Source: Macrobrachium rosenbergii
Taxonomy: Eukaryota > Arthropoda > Malacostraca > Decapoda > Palaemonidae
Direction: 5' to 3'
Assembly (NCBI RefSeq): GCF_040412425.1
Contig: NC_089795.1
Coordinates: 81,079,163 to 81,143,162 of the forward strand
Length of the DNA: 64,000 nt
The translations under genes and the position numbers were made by a program. The notes under the pieces are model-generated. The model ran no database searches and was not told where the DNA came from. It was given only the letters and a program-made list of their open reading frames with translations. Every line of letters begins with the position of its first letter. Positions within the stretch are counted from its first letter, which is position 1. This document shows positions 32,646-47,224 of this stretch, piece after piece.

Positions 32646-34110
32646 TAACTAAGTCTCGTAAAGTCCTTTCATAAAGTCCAACTATAACTTATCTGGTAAA
32701 TACTACATTCCACGCCTCTTGCCTTTCATCTGTTATTACTTAATTATTCCCTTCGGACTCACTCCATTCTTATTTGTGATATGAGATCTATTCTTATTTG
32801 GCCGTACAAGTCAGTAATTTGCAGTGTCTAATACTTTTAATCTGAGCTTTATCGTTAAATCTGTTAAGATTTTTTTATTTATTTTCAATGTGTGATTTTA
32901 ATTTCAGTCGTTTTAAGCTGTATGAAGTTTGTTCTCGATAACATTGTCAAAAATATATCGTAAGAAATGGGAAGTCAATCTCCTATTGAAATCTTATCCA
33001 ACCACAATGGTCATATTTATTCAGTATTTCCTCTCCTTCACTTGCTCTCTAAATACGTTACAGTAATAATCTAAAAGAAATAACACATGCGTCTCAAGCA
33101 AGATTTAATAAGCTAGCTACTCTCTTGACTGAAGACTTGCGTAAGCTTTACCATCCTTGTAAAACATCTCTGAGACTCTGAACAGATTTGACTTTACAGT
33201 AAATAGTACATACTGAAAACTCTACATTGTGTTTACACCTGAAGGATATCTTCTTGTTTATGGTCATCGTACTGGGACAATTTTACCAGTTTCTACTTAT
33301 TTATTTCTTTCACGAGGTTACTTAAGTCGGAAATTAAGTGATTTCAAAGAAAAATATTCCTAGGCTTGTATAAGCTCTTCCTTCTAATACAAAAAATATT
33401 ACCCCCGAATTGGAAAAATAACGAAGTTCGTTCATTTTTTTGCTTTTAATCATTTTGCCATTATAAAGACATTGAAAGAAGGTTGCCATGGCAAGAGGAA
33501 TCATCATAAATAACAAGCTTCTTTAAAATATAATGATTATAGGATTTAGCGAGACAGAAAATGTCTACTTTCCTACGCTGCAACATCTCCAGCCTTACTA
33601 AACATATTATTTCAATATCTCTGGAGTGTCGCCATATGCTTACCCAAGAACATCTATGTTATATACGGTATATTCTGTTTATTGCACGTCTTTTGTACAA
33701 TATCTCAGCCCACAAGAGCTCTTTTACTACCTAAGATACAACTGCCATTTTTTTTTATTATACTACCTGTCACTACAATTTTCCATTTATCTTATCAGGT
33801 GTCTCAAGCAAGGTTACGCGTTATGTAGGTTATACACCTTTTTCAGCCATCTTTTGTTGTATATGATATTACAAATTTTGCTTCCATTCATTCTTAGTGA
33901 ACCTTCCATGTAGTTCAACATATCCTCCATTATACAGCTGCTTCTCGATCAAATAAGGAAACGACGGATTATCAACAAGTCTGTCACACGCTTTCAGCAA
34001 AATACCCTGCAGTTATTGCCATGGAAGGAGAAACTCCATCATAAATCAACACTTAGAACCGGATGGTGGCACATTCTGCAGCCACCTCCTTCAAGGGGGA
34101 AAAGTGGACA
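32646..34110. other. Intergenic, nothing recognised
   Basis: AT-rich sequence with only short chance open frames. Confidence 0.5.
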
Positions 34111-34113
34111 GTT

Positions 34114-34115
<2 letters not shown>

Positions 34116-34197
<82 letters not shown>
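34116..34197. repeat. (TA)n microsatellite
   Basis: Uninterrupted TA run of about 82 bases, followed by degenerate TA/CA sequence to 34250. Confidence 0.98.
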
Positions 34198-34199
<2 letters not shown>

Positions 34200-34452
34200 G
34201 TAATATATATACACATATATACCTACATACATATATATAGTATATATATTTTTTTCATTTATACACTCGTGACATTTTCCATATTTACGAACATTAAGCC
34301 ACAAATATCGTTTAATATCCAATTCACTATATCTCGGGTGTGAGTTATTCCTAAGATAAGGTGCACTGGATATCCAAGGACATTCGTGGCGTAGTGAAAA
34401 AAATATATATAAACATATAAAGTTCTATATATATATGTATATATATTCTTAT

Positions 34453-34454
<2 letters not shown>

Positions 34455-34522
<68 letters not shown>
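34455..34522. repeat. (GA)n microsatellite
   Basis: Uninterrupted GA run of about 68 bases. Confidence 0.98.
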
Positions 34523-34525
<3 letters not shown>

Positions 34526-36265
34526 TTTCATAAAAGATTGAAGTTAATTCGCCAAGACCTGACCTTTCCACCTTTCGTCCTGTGCCTCGGCTGTGCTTCC
34601 GTTTCAGGAGCTCTTAAAGTAATCTGGAGTGTCCACTGAATATCTGACCAAAAGAGTCTTGTTAAGCCTTAATTGGTTTTGAGTTTCAGTTATCGTAGAA
34701 TATTTACTGAATGTAGTTACTGGGGTGATATCTGATAAGCTTCAAATCAACATGAATTAGATACTACTTTAGGAGAGGCATCCTTCTCAGAAAGGACGAA
34801 TTCTCCTGAAAAAGAACGACGTCAATAATACGGCAATTCAGCTCAAAAAGTCATCATTACCACGGCCGTTTTTGCCTGACTTTCTCCAAGTAAAATGACA
34901 TTGCAAATAATGGGATACATTATTTACAGTTCATATATATATTATATATATACATACACACAATAATATATATATGTGTGTGTGTGTGTGGTGTGTGCGT
35001 GTTGTGTATTTCGGCATATTCTGGTTATCTGATCATGGGAAATATGAGATTATTTTCAACCAGTGGACTTCCACCAACTTCTTTTCCCGAGAGAGCTAGG
35101 GCAGATTAAGTTCCTTTCATCCGGATGGATTTCTGTTATGTTCAGTGTATGAGAGGGTTGCTAAGGCCTCAACGTCCTACTTCTCTCGTTTACATTTTCC
35201 GTGTTTTCCTCATTTCTTTATCTTTTTATTCTTCTGTTTGCCAGACAATCTCTTTGTTGAATTGTGTTTCTTCTGTTGCCTTTACCTGGTGATTTTCTGT
35301 TCTTGAAATCCCGTGTTTATATTTTCTTCTGTCAGTCACCTTTCTCTTTCACGCCTTTTCTCGGTTTTCCTTGACATATCTCTTTCGCCCTTTTTTAGTT
35401 ACTTTTTTTTAGTTACTTTTTTAGTTACTTTTTTGTCCCCTGGTGTTCCAGCTGCTTCCTCTCGAGCCCCTTTTTATTTATACTTTTTGTTCCCTGCTAT
35501 TTTTACTCTCCATCTTGTCTCATGTTTTATCAGTTGCCTTTTTCCCCTGTTCTTTCGGCAATTGTTTAAACCTCGTCTCCTCAGATCTCACATTTTATCA
35601 TTTCCTTTTCTTTTCGAAGCATTCTTTCTCATTTTCTCACCTTTCAGTCATTTTCATCTTGTTCCTTCTTGGTGTTAGGAGTTGCCTTACGTTTTACGGA
35701 TGCATTCTGTTGTTTTTGCTATATATTGGTAGTCTTTGTTCATTTGTTGCTCTAATTACCACCGTTGTACACCACCTCAGTTGTCTAACTGGTATTTCTC
35801 TTTATCAGTGACCTTCGTCTTATCGTTCAGTTACTGTTTACCCGTTGTTTCTGTGAACTTTCATTCTTTCTCGCTAGCTTTCTTACTTTTTGTAGCAAAA
35901 TTCCTTTTCTAATTCTCTGTCTTCCTTCTTTTGTTTTCCCTTCCTTCTGTTCTCGTATTTTCTTCAATAAGTAATTTCCCCGATTCTCCTCATTTCATAC
36001 ATCGTCCACTTCTTCTTCTCTCTTTTGTATCGCACTCTCTCCTCTTCTCGTGTCATTTTCATCATAATCGTACTCAAAATGTCCGACTAGCTTCCCTTCC
36101 CGTATAGGTTTCTTCATTCTGTGGAGCGAAAAAGCACTTTACCTGTTGTTGTATCCTCTTATGCACTAAGATCGTCATCCATTATTCTAAAGAGGTTGTA
36201 CGTTTCATTCGAATATATATGCAAGAACAATTTCTAGCCTTAAATTATTTTCAAAAAGAAATTAT

Positions 36266-36335
<70 letters not shown>

Positions 36336-37490
36336 ATTGCCAAGTAATCATTCCATGAATAGAAGTGTTAGAGGCGCCAATGACCATTCCTTTTGTAACG
36401 CCAGTTATACTTTAGTAAATCAATCAAATAAGAGGTACAACTGCGTGGATTTAATGTAAGAAATCCAATCGTTGTAAAAGCAGATAAAACGAGATGTTCA
36501 CTTTGAACACAGAGAAAAAGCTTGGGCTGAAAGTTAAGTTAATAGGGACATTCTTCTGTATTCTGTAAAATCATTTACAGGCCACTGTGAGCATCACCAT
36601 AATTCTTTATCGTTCTGAGACAAAATGGTAGAGTAAAGGTTCGCAACACATTTTATTATCCTTTGCAATCCAGAAAAATGACTTTATAACACACCAAGCT
36701 CAAACGTCATAAAAAAATAACCTTACTTCTTTAAGAGGCAAAAACAGTGTGCTGCTTCCTTCGTGCAGAACCCCACAGTCCCTCACCAGCCTTATTTTGG
36801 GTAGGCGTAGGCTAAGCAGGAGGGATAACGGTAAGTTTCTCATCCCATCTCATCCCACTGACCTTTGCTCTTTTAATTCCATAAAAAAAATATACAGTAT
36901 GCAGAAAAAAGAAGTCGACGTTGCTAGAGGCTGCTCATCGTAACAGCCTACAAAGAAGCCACATCACCAAGAGCGAAGGACTCGAACAGAAAAAACAGAA
37001 AACAAACGAAGAGCAACAATTAAACCGCGTCGATGACATAAGCAGGCGGAATGGCAGTTTGAACCGATTGGCCAAATACCAAGGCAACAAAACACGAGGG
37101 CGTGTTCATCGGCGATCTGCTTTAAGGAACGGAGCGTTCATTCGCCTGCAGTAATGCCAAGCGCCTAGGAGTCCAAAATGACGTTAATGATTCGACTGCA
37201 AAGGACAATGGGGCGGGTAATCATACTGATTGTCCTGCTCTAGCCCAGGCCAAACGGACGGACGGATGGAGTGTGGGACTTCACCCCGATGTAAGAGATC
37301 ATCCTATTGTCTTTTAACCGATATCTCGTGATACTGATGGCCTATTATAGCCCACTGAAGATCAACATTCCTACAGAGGCACCCATTTGACAATTCCTCT
37401 GTCAATAAAATATTAACTATACACATCAAACTGTTAATTGTATCAACAACAAAAATTAATAAAACCACCATTGTATCTCCATGACAGCTT
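34523..37490. other. Intergenic, pyrimidine-rich 35.2-36.1 kb
   Basis: 35200-36100 is strongly T/C-rich on the plus strand and therefore carries long frames rich in Phe, Leu and Ser (up to 122 codons); none resembles a protein. A (GA)n tract lies at 36268-36328. No gene seen. Confidence 0.5.
36268..36328. repeat. (GA)n microsatellite
   Basis: Uninterrupted GA run of about 60 bases. Confidence 0.97.
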
Positions 37491-37494
37491 CGCT

Positions 37495-37832
37495 TTACTG
37501 CCTATCCCCCGTAGGAGGGTATTGCTGTCAGTGCACCTCATGCGGTACACTGTAGGCAGTACACAAGGTTCATTGCATCGTGCCTTCGGCCCCCAGCTGC
37601 ACTCCCTTTCGTTCCTTTTACTGTACCTCCTTTCATATTCTCTTTCTTCCATCTTACTTTCCACCCTCTCCTAACAACTGATTCACAGTGCAACTGCGAG
37701 GTTTTCCTCCTGTTACACCTATCAAACTTTTACTGTCAATTTCCGTTTCAGCGCTGAATGAGCTCATTGGTCCCAGTGCTTGGCCTTTGGCCTAAATTCT
37801 ATGTTCAATTCACTTCAGTCTTACTGCGTACC
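37495..37832 (-). repeat. SINE-like repeat, full copy
   Basis: Body 37507-37820 (about 314 bases), minus orientation. Flanked by a degenerate direct repeat TTACTGC(C/G)TA(T/C)C at 37495-37506 and 37821-37832 (10 of 12 bases identical). It shares with the other copies the CATTCAGCGCTG palindrome, the AAACCTCGCAGTTGCAC segment (seen here in reverse) and the GGTGCACTGA..GCA 3' hairpin arm. Confidence 0.8.
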
Positions 37833-38314
37833 TCATGAAATGTCTGAATAAAATAACGCTGAAATGATGAAAAGCGAATAAAAGAGAAGGCTTTCGAATG
37901 ATTAAGCGACGACAAATCACAACAATATGGCGTCCACAACGCATCAACCCCGAATCTGGAACTCGCAAGAAACTCTCCTGATTGAAATTACGAAGTTCTC
38001 CGAAAGCTATTACTTTATGACGCTGAGTCCCAAGACTATTTACTCTGCTGTTTCTTTTTTTCTTTTATTTTCATCGCCTTGTTTTCTGCTTCACGATTCT
38101 TTCTAGTATAAAGCTTTGATAATGAAAGTCATTCTCACTTTATCGAAATAAATCTAGTAGATTAATTTATCAACAGGCAGTTTTAGAGAGCACGCATTCG
38201 GCGGACCTTACGATGACCTTTGCCGGAAACTGGTAATACCACTGGAAACAATAAATAAGAATCATAAGCTTTGAATACCACGCACATACACACACATATA
38301 TATAACATATACTG

Positions 38315-38318
<4 letters not shown>

Positions 38319-38393
<75 letters not shown>
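38319..38393. repeat. (TA)n microsatellite
   Basis: Uninterrupted TA run of about 75 bases. Confidence 0.98.
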
Positions 38394-38399
<6 letters not shown>

Positions 38400-39353
38400 C
38401 CTTTACATGGGTCCGGGATGCCAGAAATGTAGAGACTTCCTGTTTTTAGCAAATCTTTGTGGATGAAGTTGCTAGCCCCATGTCCTTTTTTCTTGATCCC
38501 AGATAACGCTAGTACCCATTCACAGCCAGGTCGACTGGTGAGCGGCAGTCAGAGAATCGCATCGCTGACATTGCTAATGAAAGCCCATATCGCATATAAA
38601 AAACTTGGATAATTAATTTTTCCTTTATTATGAGGACTATCGGAGGGGGGCGGGGGGGTGGTTAGCCGAAATGGGTAGCCCCATTTAGCCTCAATTAATG
38701 AAATAATAAATCAGGGAAATAAGAAGAGGGAGGGATAAATAAGAGAGGATTAGGCACAATACTTAACCCTTATCAATAAAGGATAAATCAGGGAACAAAG
38801 GAGAGGCATAAATGAAAAGGACAAATAAAAGAAAAAAGAAGAGAAATGGTAGATAAAAAATAGAAAAAACCTAATAGCTCCTTTCAATAAAGGGCAAATC
38901 GGGCAATAAAGGAAAAGGCGGGTTAAAAAAAAAAGCCATATTTATTCCCAATTAATAAAGAACGGAAGAAATAAATAAAAATGCAAAAAGGGGGGAGGGA
39001 GGAGGGAGGAGAAGGGAATCCCTTCAAAAGCATGCAAAAGGCCCCTTGCATCCTTCCACTTCAATACAATTACAGAGTTTTCTGGTGACTTGTCAATCCC
39101 GAGTTAAAGCCGGAAACAGAAGTAAAAGGTCATGATACTTGCACCAGATCAGGGGCTTACGGACGGTCCCACCCTCCTCCTCTCTCTCTCTCTCTCTATC
39201 TCCTCGTTACGTCATATCCTTCTTGCAATAGCGCTATGAGATACCATTTAAATGCATACGCACGTATTCCTAAGCGTGTACTTCGGAAAACAAGCAGAGA
39301 GGAACTTTCAAGTAGGAAAACCATGATAAAACCGTTACGCAATACTTAACAGG

Positions 39354-39356
39354 AAT

Positions 39357-39429
<73 letters not shown>
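39354..39429. repeat. (TA)n microsatellite
   Basis: TA run of about 75 bases with one slip near 39367. Confidence 0.97.
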
Positions 39430-39431
<2 letters not shown>

Positions 39432-40123
39432 AAACTATAAGCCTAACGTATTGAACTTATATTCACGTTTTAATCTGTCTCCTTTCGCGTCAAGAGTTCA
39501 GAAAGGAAGACCTATCAAGAATGATAAGCAATGTTCAAAAAAAAAAAAAAAGTTGAAAGCATTCATCCCACGTGACAAATACAGCGGAAGTCTGGCATTG
39601 CAACGACGCCGATAAAATCAAGGAAAAATACTGCAATTTTAAACAACGCGGCATTCAAGTGAAAAATTCGAAAGTAATCTTAGGGGCTAAATACTTTCAT
39701 CGCCGTTTCCTGCAACATCCATAAGTTGCATTCAAAGTTGCAAATGCGCAACGATGTCGACGGCGTAGCAGCATCGTCACGGTATCATAGCAATGTAACG
39801 GGATCGCGCGAGAGAAAGCGAGATGGATATCAAAAGGAATAAAAAATACGTGTTGCGTGTCTTCGCTGTCTCATCCAAGTCACTCCGGAGGCTCTGACAC
39901 AAAAGACCTGCGGAGGTAAAACGGGAGGGATACCGTGATGGAGAAATACACGTCTATGGTACTAAGAGACTCTCTCGAAAGACTAGAAAAGGTATAGAAG
40001 ACTGAGAAGTCAAATAAGAAAGTTCGGTGCAAAGTCACGTCCGCGTTATTTACTAAAAGAAAAAGGGAAGGGGGTTAATGGTAACGATAATAATGCCGAC
40101 GATGACAGTGAAAATTTGAAGAA

Positions 40124-40258
40124 TAGAAAGATGAAACGAACAGAAATATTAAAGAGACAAATATGAAAGAATATGATGATGACAATAAGAACAGAAAGAT
40201 GAAACGAACAGAAATATTAAAGGCATAAATAACGAAAGAATGTGATGATGACAATGAG
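40124..40258. repeat. Two-copy 68-base tandem duplication
   Basis: AGAAAGATGAAACGAACAGA..ATTAAAG, later GATGATGACAAT, occurs twice with a 68-base period. Confidence 0.85.
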
Positions 40259-40283
40259 TGAATGAATAATTAAGAACGTCCGT

Positions 40284-40284
<1 letters not shown>

Positions 40285-40347
<63 letters not shown>
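40285..40347. repeat. (AAT)n microsatellite
   Basis: Uninterrupted AAT run of about 62 bases. Confidence 0.98.
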
Positions 40348-40350
<3 letters not shown>

Positions 40351-42940
40351 TGAGGAAAAGGAGAGGGTTGGGGAGTGAGAGGAGGAGGAGGAGGAAAAGT
40401 ATAGGAAAAATTGGACCTTGCAGTTGAAAAAGAGCATAATTTGAATCGAATTTGAAATCCATTAATTTTCAGGGATCAACCACTCAATAAATCTAACTTC
40501 AACGGGACTTTCACGTGGAGCAAAAGGCTACACAAGCTTTGGAAGCAAACGTATTTTACCGTTGGCAAAAGCTTCGTGTGAATCGAGGAGATTGGCAAGC
40601 CTGATTTTCAGATTCCACGGCAACGCACCATAATAATAAGGGAAACGGCGCGCTATCATATCGCGCAAATAGACTATGATTGACGCGTTTAACGAATTTA
40701 AGGGACTGGGGAGTACGTTAACGTTGATGGCGCTGCGCGGGTAGAGAGAGACACCGAGACAGAGACAGGGAGAAAGAAAACTGTGAAGCATGTGCGAGTC
40801 TACTGTACTGTAAACGGTGACGGATTTCTCCGTTACTGTGACTACGGGAGTCGAGAGCGAAGGGAAGTTGCTTCGCTGTTTGCTACGGAGGTCGGCTCTC
40901 TCTCTCTCTTGCACCTCCTGCTGTAGCAATTTTTTCCGCCTATTTGAGACGTAGAAGAACTTGTAGGATGTAAGACGCAGCTTTGAAAAGTAGAACACTA
41001 GGAGCTTACGACCGAGTTTGTATGCAACAACCATTTAGGCCGTAAAAATAACAAGAGCTATAACAATGTACTCTACAAGACGCCACTGTAGTTTGCCATT
41101 TCCCGTTTTGGGATAACTATTAATAAATACGAAGGGAGGAGTGGTGTTATTAATAAAAGCGTGGGCGGGGCGGTGCAAACTATCTTTCGGTAACCTCTCC
41201 CTCCCTCCCTCCGTCACTCCCACTAAGATCCTGTCTCCCAGGGTGGGAGGTTAGGGTGACGATGTCACGCTCAAGATCTGTAGAGACAACTGTAGACTTC
41301 CTTTACAAGACTGCTTTGTTTATTCACTTCTTCCTTATCCCACAGGACGTTCTTAGGATGCGTCCATTCTTCAGTAAAACATGCATCAAAAACACGTCGG
41401 CACACCATCACAAAAAGACTGAATACAAGTTGACTAGTTACTGGTAGGTCTAAACAGTTTTTCATGCGATTATCTAGCATTTGCCAAAGGTACGTTCTCC
41501 ACTTACCGTCGTCGACTTGTTTTCATTTGGTTTGTGACATGTATGTGATAAGATGCCGATTTTCGTATATTACATGTTTTACTGTAGCGTGGACGCACCG
41601 TAAGATATCGACAACTCTACTTGCACGTGAGCAGAACACGAACAACTTAGCTGGTGATTTTCACTGACCATGAAGTAATTTTCACAGTAAAATATTGCAA
41701 TGTGTTATTTTAAATGTTTACATCTTGTTACACTACTTTGTTTTGAGAATTTCAAAGCAAATAAACAGTAACCTTCCTGCACACAGTAGATATCACTATT
41801 AAAACTCATTTTTCCACAAGTGGCCCCTCTAAGATTAATGGTGATTGATAGCCTTAATGGATACCACAACCAGGAACCGCATGTGGTACAGCAGTGAAAA
41901 AGCCACAATGACTCTTATTGCAGAACTGCAAAACGATCAGCTTTGTGCATTCACATTGTAACTGGGTCATTCAACTTATTGTTCGGGATATCAAACGTCT
42001 CAACAGCCACAAAAGTGCCAAATAGGACCATTATGAAAACTTTCCTTTGGCACCCACGCCGTAAGCCCCCAAAACAACACTGACTGGCCAAGTTTTAAGC
42101 CACTTCCTGTTAAGTGACTGATAACTGTTTTCGTTTATCAAAAAGCCCACCTTGACGTTCTACTTGCTTATTTCACAACATATTAATCAGTGGATATTGC
42201 ATTTTTATTACTTATACTTGTTGACTGTCATAATCTTTCATTCAAGTCCTACATGTTAAGTATCTATTGACTTAACGCTATCGATGTATTTGTATTTAAG
42301 AAAAATGACTTATCAGGTATATGAATAATCAAATATTTTCCCATGTTTTTTGTCTTTTTGTCATCCGTCTGCTGTGGTTGAACCTTCTGGTATAATTTCC
42401 TCTTTTCTTTTACGGAACAAAGACCACTTGAACGAAAATAACTTTGGTTCGATCTTTTCAGGAAAGGGGTGCCATTGCTACCTAGGAGGTCGGTGGGAGG
42501 GGCATTCAAATGCAGAACGGAACGAGACGGCAACAAACTGCAAAGGACGCGATAAACCCACCTATTGAAAGATGGAAAAATACGGAAATAAAAGGAGGTG
42601 AAAACAAGAGGTGAAGCGGAGTCATTGAGAAGACGAATTGCTCTGGTTCCATCCCGATGAAGAAAAAAAGGGCGATGCTCGCTAAACGCGAGAACAATAT
42701 TTCAGCCAGGTTTGGATAAGGATAATACCAACTGCAGCGAATGCGAATGGGATGGAGAAAATATTACCGCATAAATAACAGCCGTAGTAAATGGGACAGA
42801 TAAAAAAATTACCACATAAATAACAGTAGGCCTAAATGGAATAGAGAAAAAAATTGCCACATGAAAGCAAAATACAAATACTCAATCTAAACCGTATTTA
42901 TTAATCTAAACTGCGATTTCTCCCCGAATTCCCACATGGT
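40348..42940. other. Intergenic, CpG-richer 40.5-41.3 kb
   Basis: 40500-41300 has more CpG than its surroundings and includes a 168-codon minus-strand frame (40528-41034) without recognisable motifs. It might be an unrecognised exon or promoter but there is no positive evidence. 41.3-42.9 kb shows nothing. Confidence 0.4.
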
Positions 42941-43074
42941 GATAGAGAGAGAGAGAGAGAGAGAGAGAGGAATTAAACGTGCTTAAACGAAAGCGAAGGA
43001 TTTAATGGAAATCCAGGTACTGAACTCAATTATGGGATCCTTATTCAAATGTGTTCTCTGTACTTGAGTAAACA

Positions 43075-43180
43075 AATGAGAGTGGGTGTACATGTTCAAT
43101 AATGGCTGGGAAGTGAGGCAAGCATTCGAAATGAGAGTGGGTGCACATGTTCAATTATGGCTGGGAAGTGAAGCAAGCAT
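43075..43180. repeat. Two-copy 55-base tandem duplication
   Basis: AATGAGAGTGGGTG(T/C)ACATG and the following GTTCAAT.ATGGCTGGGAAG occur twice with a 55-base period. Confidence 0.9.
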
Positions 43181-45400
43181 CAGTATGGGCGGTTTGACTC
43201 ATGTGCATAAACGTATATTAGTAAAGAAGCTGACGTGGGTAGGTCCTGGGTAAAGAGGAAAAGGGAGGCGACCCAAATAAACCTTGGGTGCACCAAGGTA
43301 AACAGTAAACAGTAGTGTACCATAAAAGCTATATGAGACCACATATACGTTAAGTCGTAGGAAAACAGTTCAGTTAGCAATGCCTCAAGTCTGTGTAAAT
43401 TGCCACATAGCTGTCAAGTGCAATTGTAATATATTCTCCATAGTCTATAGAAAGAATGACCAGGTACCAGTAAGGTAAGAAAGTTCCAAGATAGATCTTA
43501 AGACGAAGAAGCCATGCTGGAGATATTAAATAAGAGAGTTGGATTTCGGGTATCTGGGAAAGTGAGGCAGAGTTTGAAATATATTAGCAATATTAGGAGT
43601 TAAAGCAATAGGACATTGTTTTCAAAACTGAAATTTAGCAACAGGACATCGTTGTTAAAACTGAGATTTGGGGATGAAATGAACAAGAGCAGGCTTCCAG
43701 GAAGACGGTTAAAAGCAGGAATTAACAATTAGAAGCGAGAGAAGACAAAATAGACAAGCCTCTTCGTCGCAAATTCTTCGAGAGATCAGAGTGGAAAACA
43801 ATCATGATCAAGGGAATGCCTGACCTTGAGGGAATCAAGAGCCTTATGGGCTCAGAGGATCAGGGGATCAGGGGAGGAAGACCAGGAACTGTGAAATCGC
43901 AAATAACAAAATTAAATGAATAAACAGTTCTAGATCACCGCTTGATATGGGGAACATATACGAGTAGAAGTGTATACGGCAATCGTCTTCATCCTTACAA
44001 CTAATAGGATAATAACAAAGACACCTAGTGGATAACTTTGTATTGTATGGATTATAATCTGAGACAGAGAAGAAACACAGAGACATTGTTATTAGCCTTC
44101 AAATGAGAAAAGCTTTATTTATTTTATATTGGTTAAGCGAAGGATGATGATGATACTATAAAGGGAAAAAATCACGTTTTTTTTTCTCTAGCATCTTTAT
44201 ACACAGATCTCACGATATCATTATAAAAATATAATCGATAGTGAACGCCGGTACAAAACTAACAACACGACTACGTCACTTCAAGCATGTTATCAACTTT
44301 GGATTTTCTTCTTTTTATTTATTTATTTTTTTATTTTTACACTACAAGATTCGAAAACGACTTTCTGAATGTCACAAGTTCTTGGTAGATTCAAGCCGGG
44401 GGAGACTACTGGTCTGAAAAGATTCGAGTCAGGAGCAGTCAAGTAAACAAAGGAATAACAAAACAAAATGTAAACAGCAAAAGTGTCGAAAACCAAAAGC
44501 CATTTGAGGGAACAAATAAAAAGAGAGACTTGAAAAGCGACTTGAGTATACATGCATCCGCTAGTAAGCGAAACGCTGATATAAAACTAAAACAACAGGA
44601 ATGCTTGTATGAGTGAGAAAATCTTGTCAGATCTTGAGCTTTGGTTACCGTAACAAAATGAAATAAAATACCAAAGACAGAGTGTAAAGGCAACTCAAAA
44701 AGAACTCACAGAATGAAAGAGAACATCCGGCTTGTCATTTGTACAAGTCACACATGGAACAATATACATTTCAAAATGAGTTCTAGGTTCGTTTATAAAA
44801 CGAGAGAAGACCTTCTTCAACTATCAAGTCATTAAGTCAGTTTTACAGTAAAGGAAATCCACACATGTAACTTGACCCTCAAGAAGTGTAAATACAATAT
44901 GGAATCAAAACAACCACTGTACACAGAGCAAGGACATAGTACACGTTTGCATGGCACAACACAGTTTATAATAACATATTTTTCTTCTAAGTCGAGAGGC
45001 TCTCTCCTGTTTACAAGAGCAAGTCTTTATTGGGAAGTGGTTTGGTATCCACGGTATTCAGTAGGGCCCATTCAGCAAACGAGGGTTGGAGTCGAAGTAC
45101 GACTGGTACACAAGTGTCACTTAAAAATCTAATGAGTAATGTATGAATTTACTACAACATCAGCTCTGTGACTCATAAGATAATCATTTGTCACTTTTCA
45201 AAAGATGTAATAATATGACTCATGTATACCAAGCACTGCATTTACGACGGGGAATCGAAAGCGTCATGTGATAAACGGGAGCAGGGGAAAGACCGACTTA
45301 ATATGAAGCGAAGACACCTGTACAAAAGCAGATATTTATTTACATAATGAAAATCAAAACCACAAGGAAAATCACAAGCGTATATGTATGTATGTACGTA
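43181..45400. other. Intergenic, nothing recognised
   Basis: AT-rich sequence with chance open frames only. Confidence 0.5.
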
Positions 45401-45402
45401 TG

Positions 45403-45405
<3 letters not shown>

Positions 45406-45475
<70 letters not shown>
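45406..45475. repeat. (GA)n microsatellite
   Basis: Uninterrupted GA run of about 70 bases. The open frames across it (RE or SL repeats) are artefacts. Confidence 0.98.
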
Positions 45476-45479
<4 letters not shown>

Positions 45480-46201
45480 ACGAGTATATAAAACATTTAA
45501 CCTCAACCATGATACAGACACTAAAACGTTTTACAGACCACAGAAGAACAAAAAGACTTTTGACAGTCAAGCTATTCCGGGCAGATAGTTTGTTGAAAAT
45601 ATATATCATAATTTTGCTGGAATACTGATAAAAAAATATCACTGGTCATTTTAGCTTTTTCTTTAAATATCATTCTGTCTCCTAGTTACCGAAATATGCT
45701 CGAAAAGAAATCAACACCTTACTTCTAGCCAAAATCGCAACTGCATACTCCATTACATCCGGCAACCCCGCACCCATCATTATGAAATGATTCCTGTACT
45801 GTACTTGTATATTACTTCCTACATTACTTTCAATCATATCTTATGATTCTGAAATGCGTTTTGAATTACTTTGTCACAGTTCACGATTCCAAATTATTCT
45901 CTTCTATTATTCCAAACATCCTTTGAGAAATCCCGCATAATATGTTTGTCATGCTTTCATACTACTTTAGTTGTCTGCCAAGGACTGCGTCATCCCTGAT
46001 AACCTCATTCTATAATTTCATATCTCTTTCCTTTCCTTTGTTCTGAGGCCTAGTGACGGCAAAAACCGCTGTAGTTTTGATTATATTTTTTAAAATCTAT
46101 AGGTGATTAGCCTTTCTCCTTCAACCAGGTATCTAAACACCGCTTGGTAAATTTGCGAAGTGAACGTGTATGTATATAATGTATATATACTTGTATGTAT
46201 G

Positions 46202-46293
<92 letters not shown>

Positions 46294-47220
46294 GCGGCCA
46301 CAGACAAGAGTGTTTTTATTTTCTACATCTGGTACGGACCATGACAGTTCAGGAAGAACCATTTTCATTTAATTTTATCCAGGTAAAACGCGGAAAACAA
46401 GAAAAACCAAGGAGAGAGAGAGAAAAACAATGCAGCAAGTCTTGACTGAACTAAAATGAAATTTCTTTTAATAAACGTCGTCACCTTCCATTTCCCGAAC
46501 GCTGGATATAGATATTTGTTCAATTTTCATTCCTCGGGGCCAATTTTGCTAGAGCGAAGCTCACGTCACCAGGAAATGCCAATGGTGCTGTCAGCTCTAC
46601 GAGAGCTTCGTTGCAAGTTCGGCTTTCTGGGTAAACGGATGTAAACAAAAATCATGAATCGATCATAATCCTATTAGATATTGCATGTTGAATTATACAT
46701 CACAAGGCATAAAACACACAAAGTTTTGTTTCGGATGGTGCATCTCACAGTTAAATATTCAGCAAGATTCATCAGAAGTTACAAGCCAAAAGATATTTCT
46801 TAATCTACATCTCACAACTGTCACAATTAAATAATTTAAATTATCGCAATAGTTTTCTCATTTTAAGCAACACCATTTATACCCACGTATACGAACGAAA
46901 TTTTGTCAAAAGTTCATGATTTTTGTAATGAAGGTTTCTCAAGGGGATAATCTTTTCTTAGCATTCGTGAATAAATGTATATAAATACTTTTGAACCGTT
47001 ACGTTTCAAGGACACAGGAATCTGATAAATAAATGCTGCAGTTTCTCACAAAGAAAGACGCGAAGTGAGATGGCGGGCGTCATTCCGCGAGTTAAGTGGG
47101 GGCGCTGAAACGCCGTGATAACTTACGATTGGATAAAGGATACTCCAGAAATAACTGTATCCTTTACAAATTGCTCTCCCCGCCCTTTTTTTTTTTTTTT
47201 CAGGATGGATGTTATAGAAG
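45476..47220. other. Intergenic with (TA)n-(TG)n tract
   Basis: TA/TG compound tract at 46201-46287. Nothing else recognised. Confidence 0.5.
46201..46287. repeat. Compound (TA)n(TG)n microsatellite
   Basis: TA run with one GTA interruption passing into 12 or more TG units. Confidence 0.97.
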
Positions 47221-47224
47221 TCTT

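Larger units (their letters stand above)
37833..40280. other. Intergenic with two (TA)n tracts and A-rich block
   Basis: (TA)n at 38319-38393 and 39354-39429. 38690-39000 is a purine-rich block with loosely repeated AATAAATCAGGG-like words. 38460-38600 resembles widespread invertebrate repeat tails (GTTGCTAGCCC...GTACCCATTCACAGC), but only one copy is here. No gene seen. Confidence 0.5.

Noticed and set aside
35313..35811. Two overlapping frames of about 120 codons rich in Phe, Leu and Ser
   Set aside because: They follow from the T/C-rich strand bias; no membrane protein family recognised.
40528..41034. 168-codon minus-strand frame
   Set aside because: No domain, signal or splice context recognised; kept only as a remark on the CpG-richer patch.
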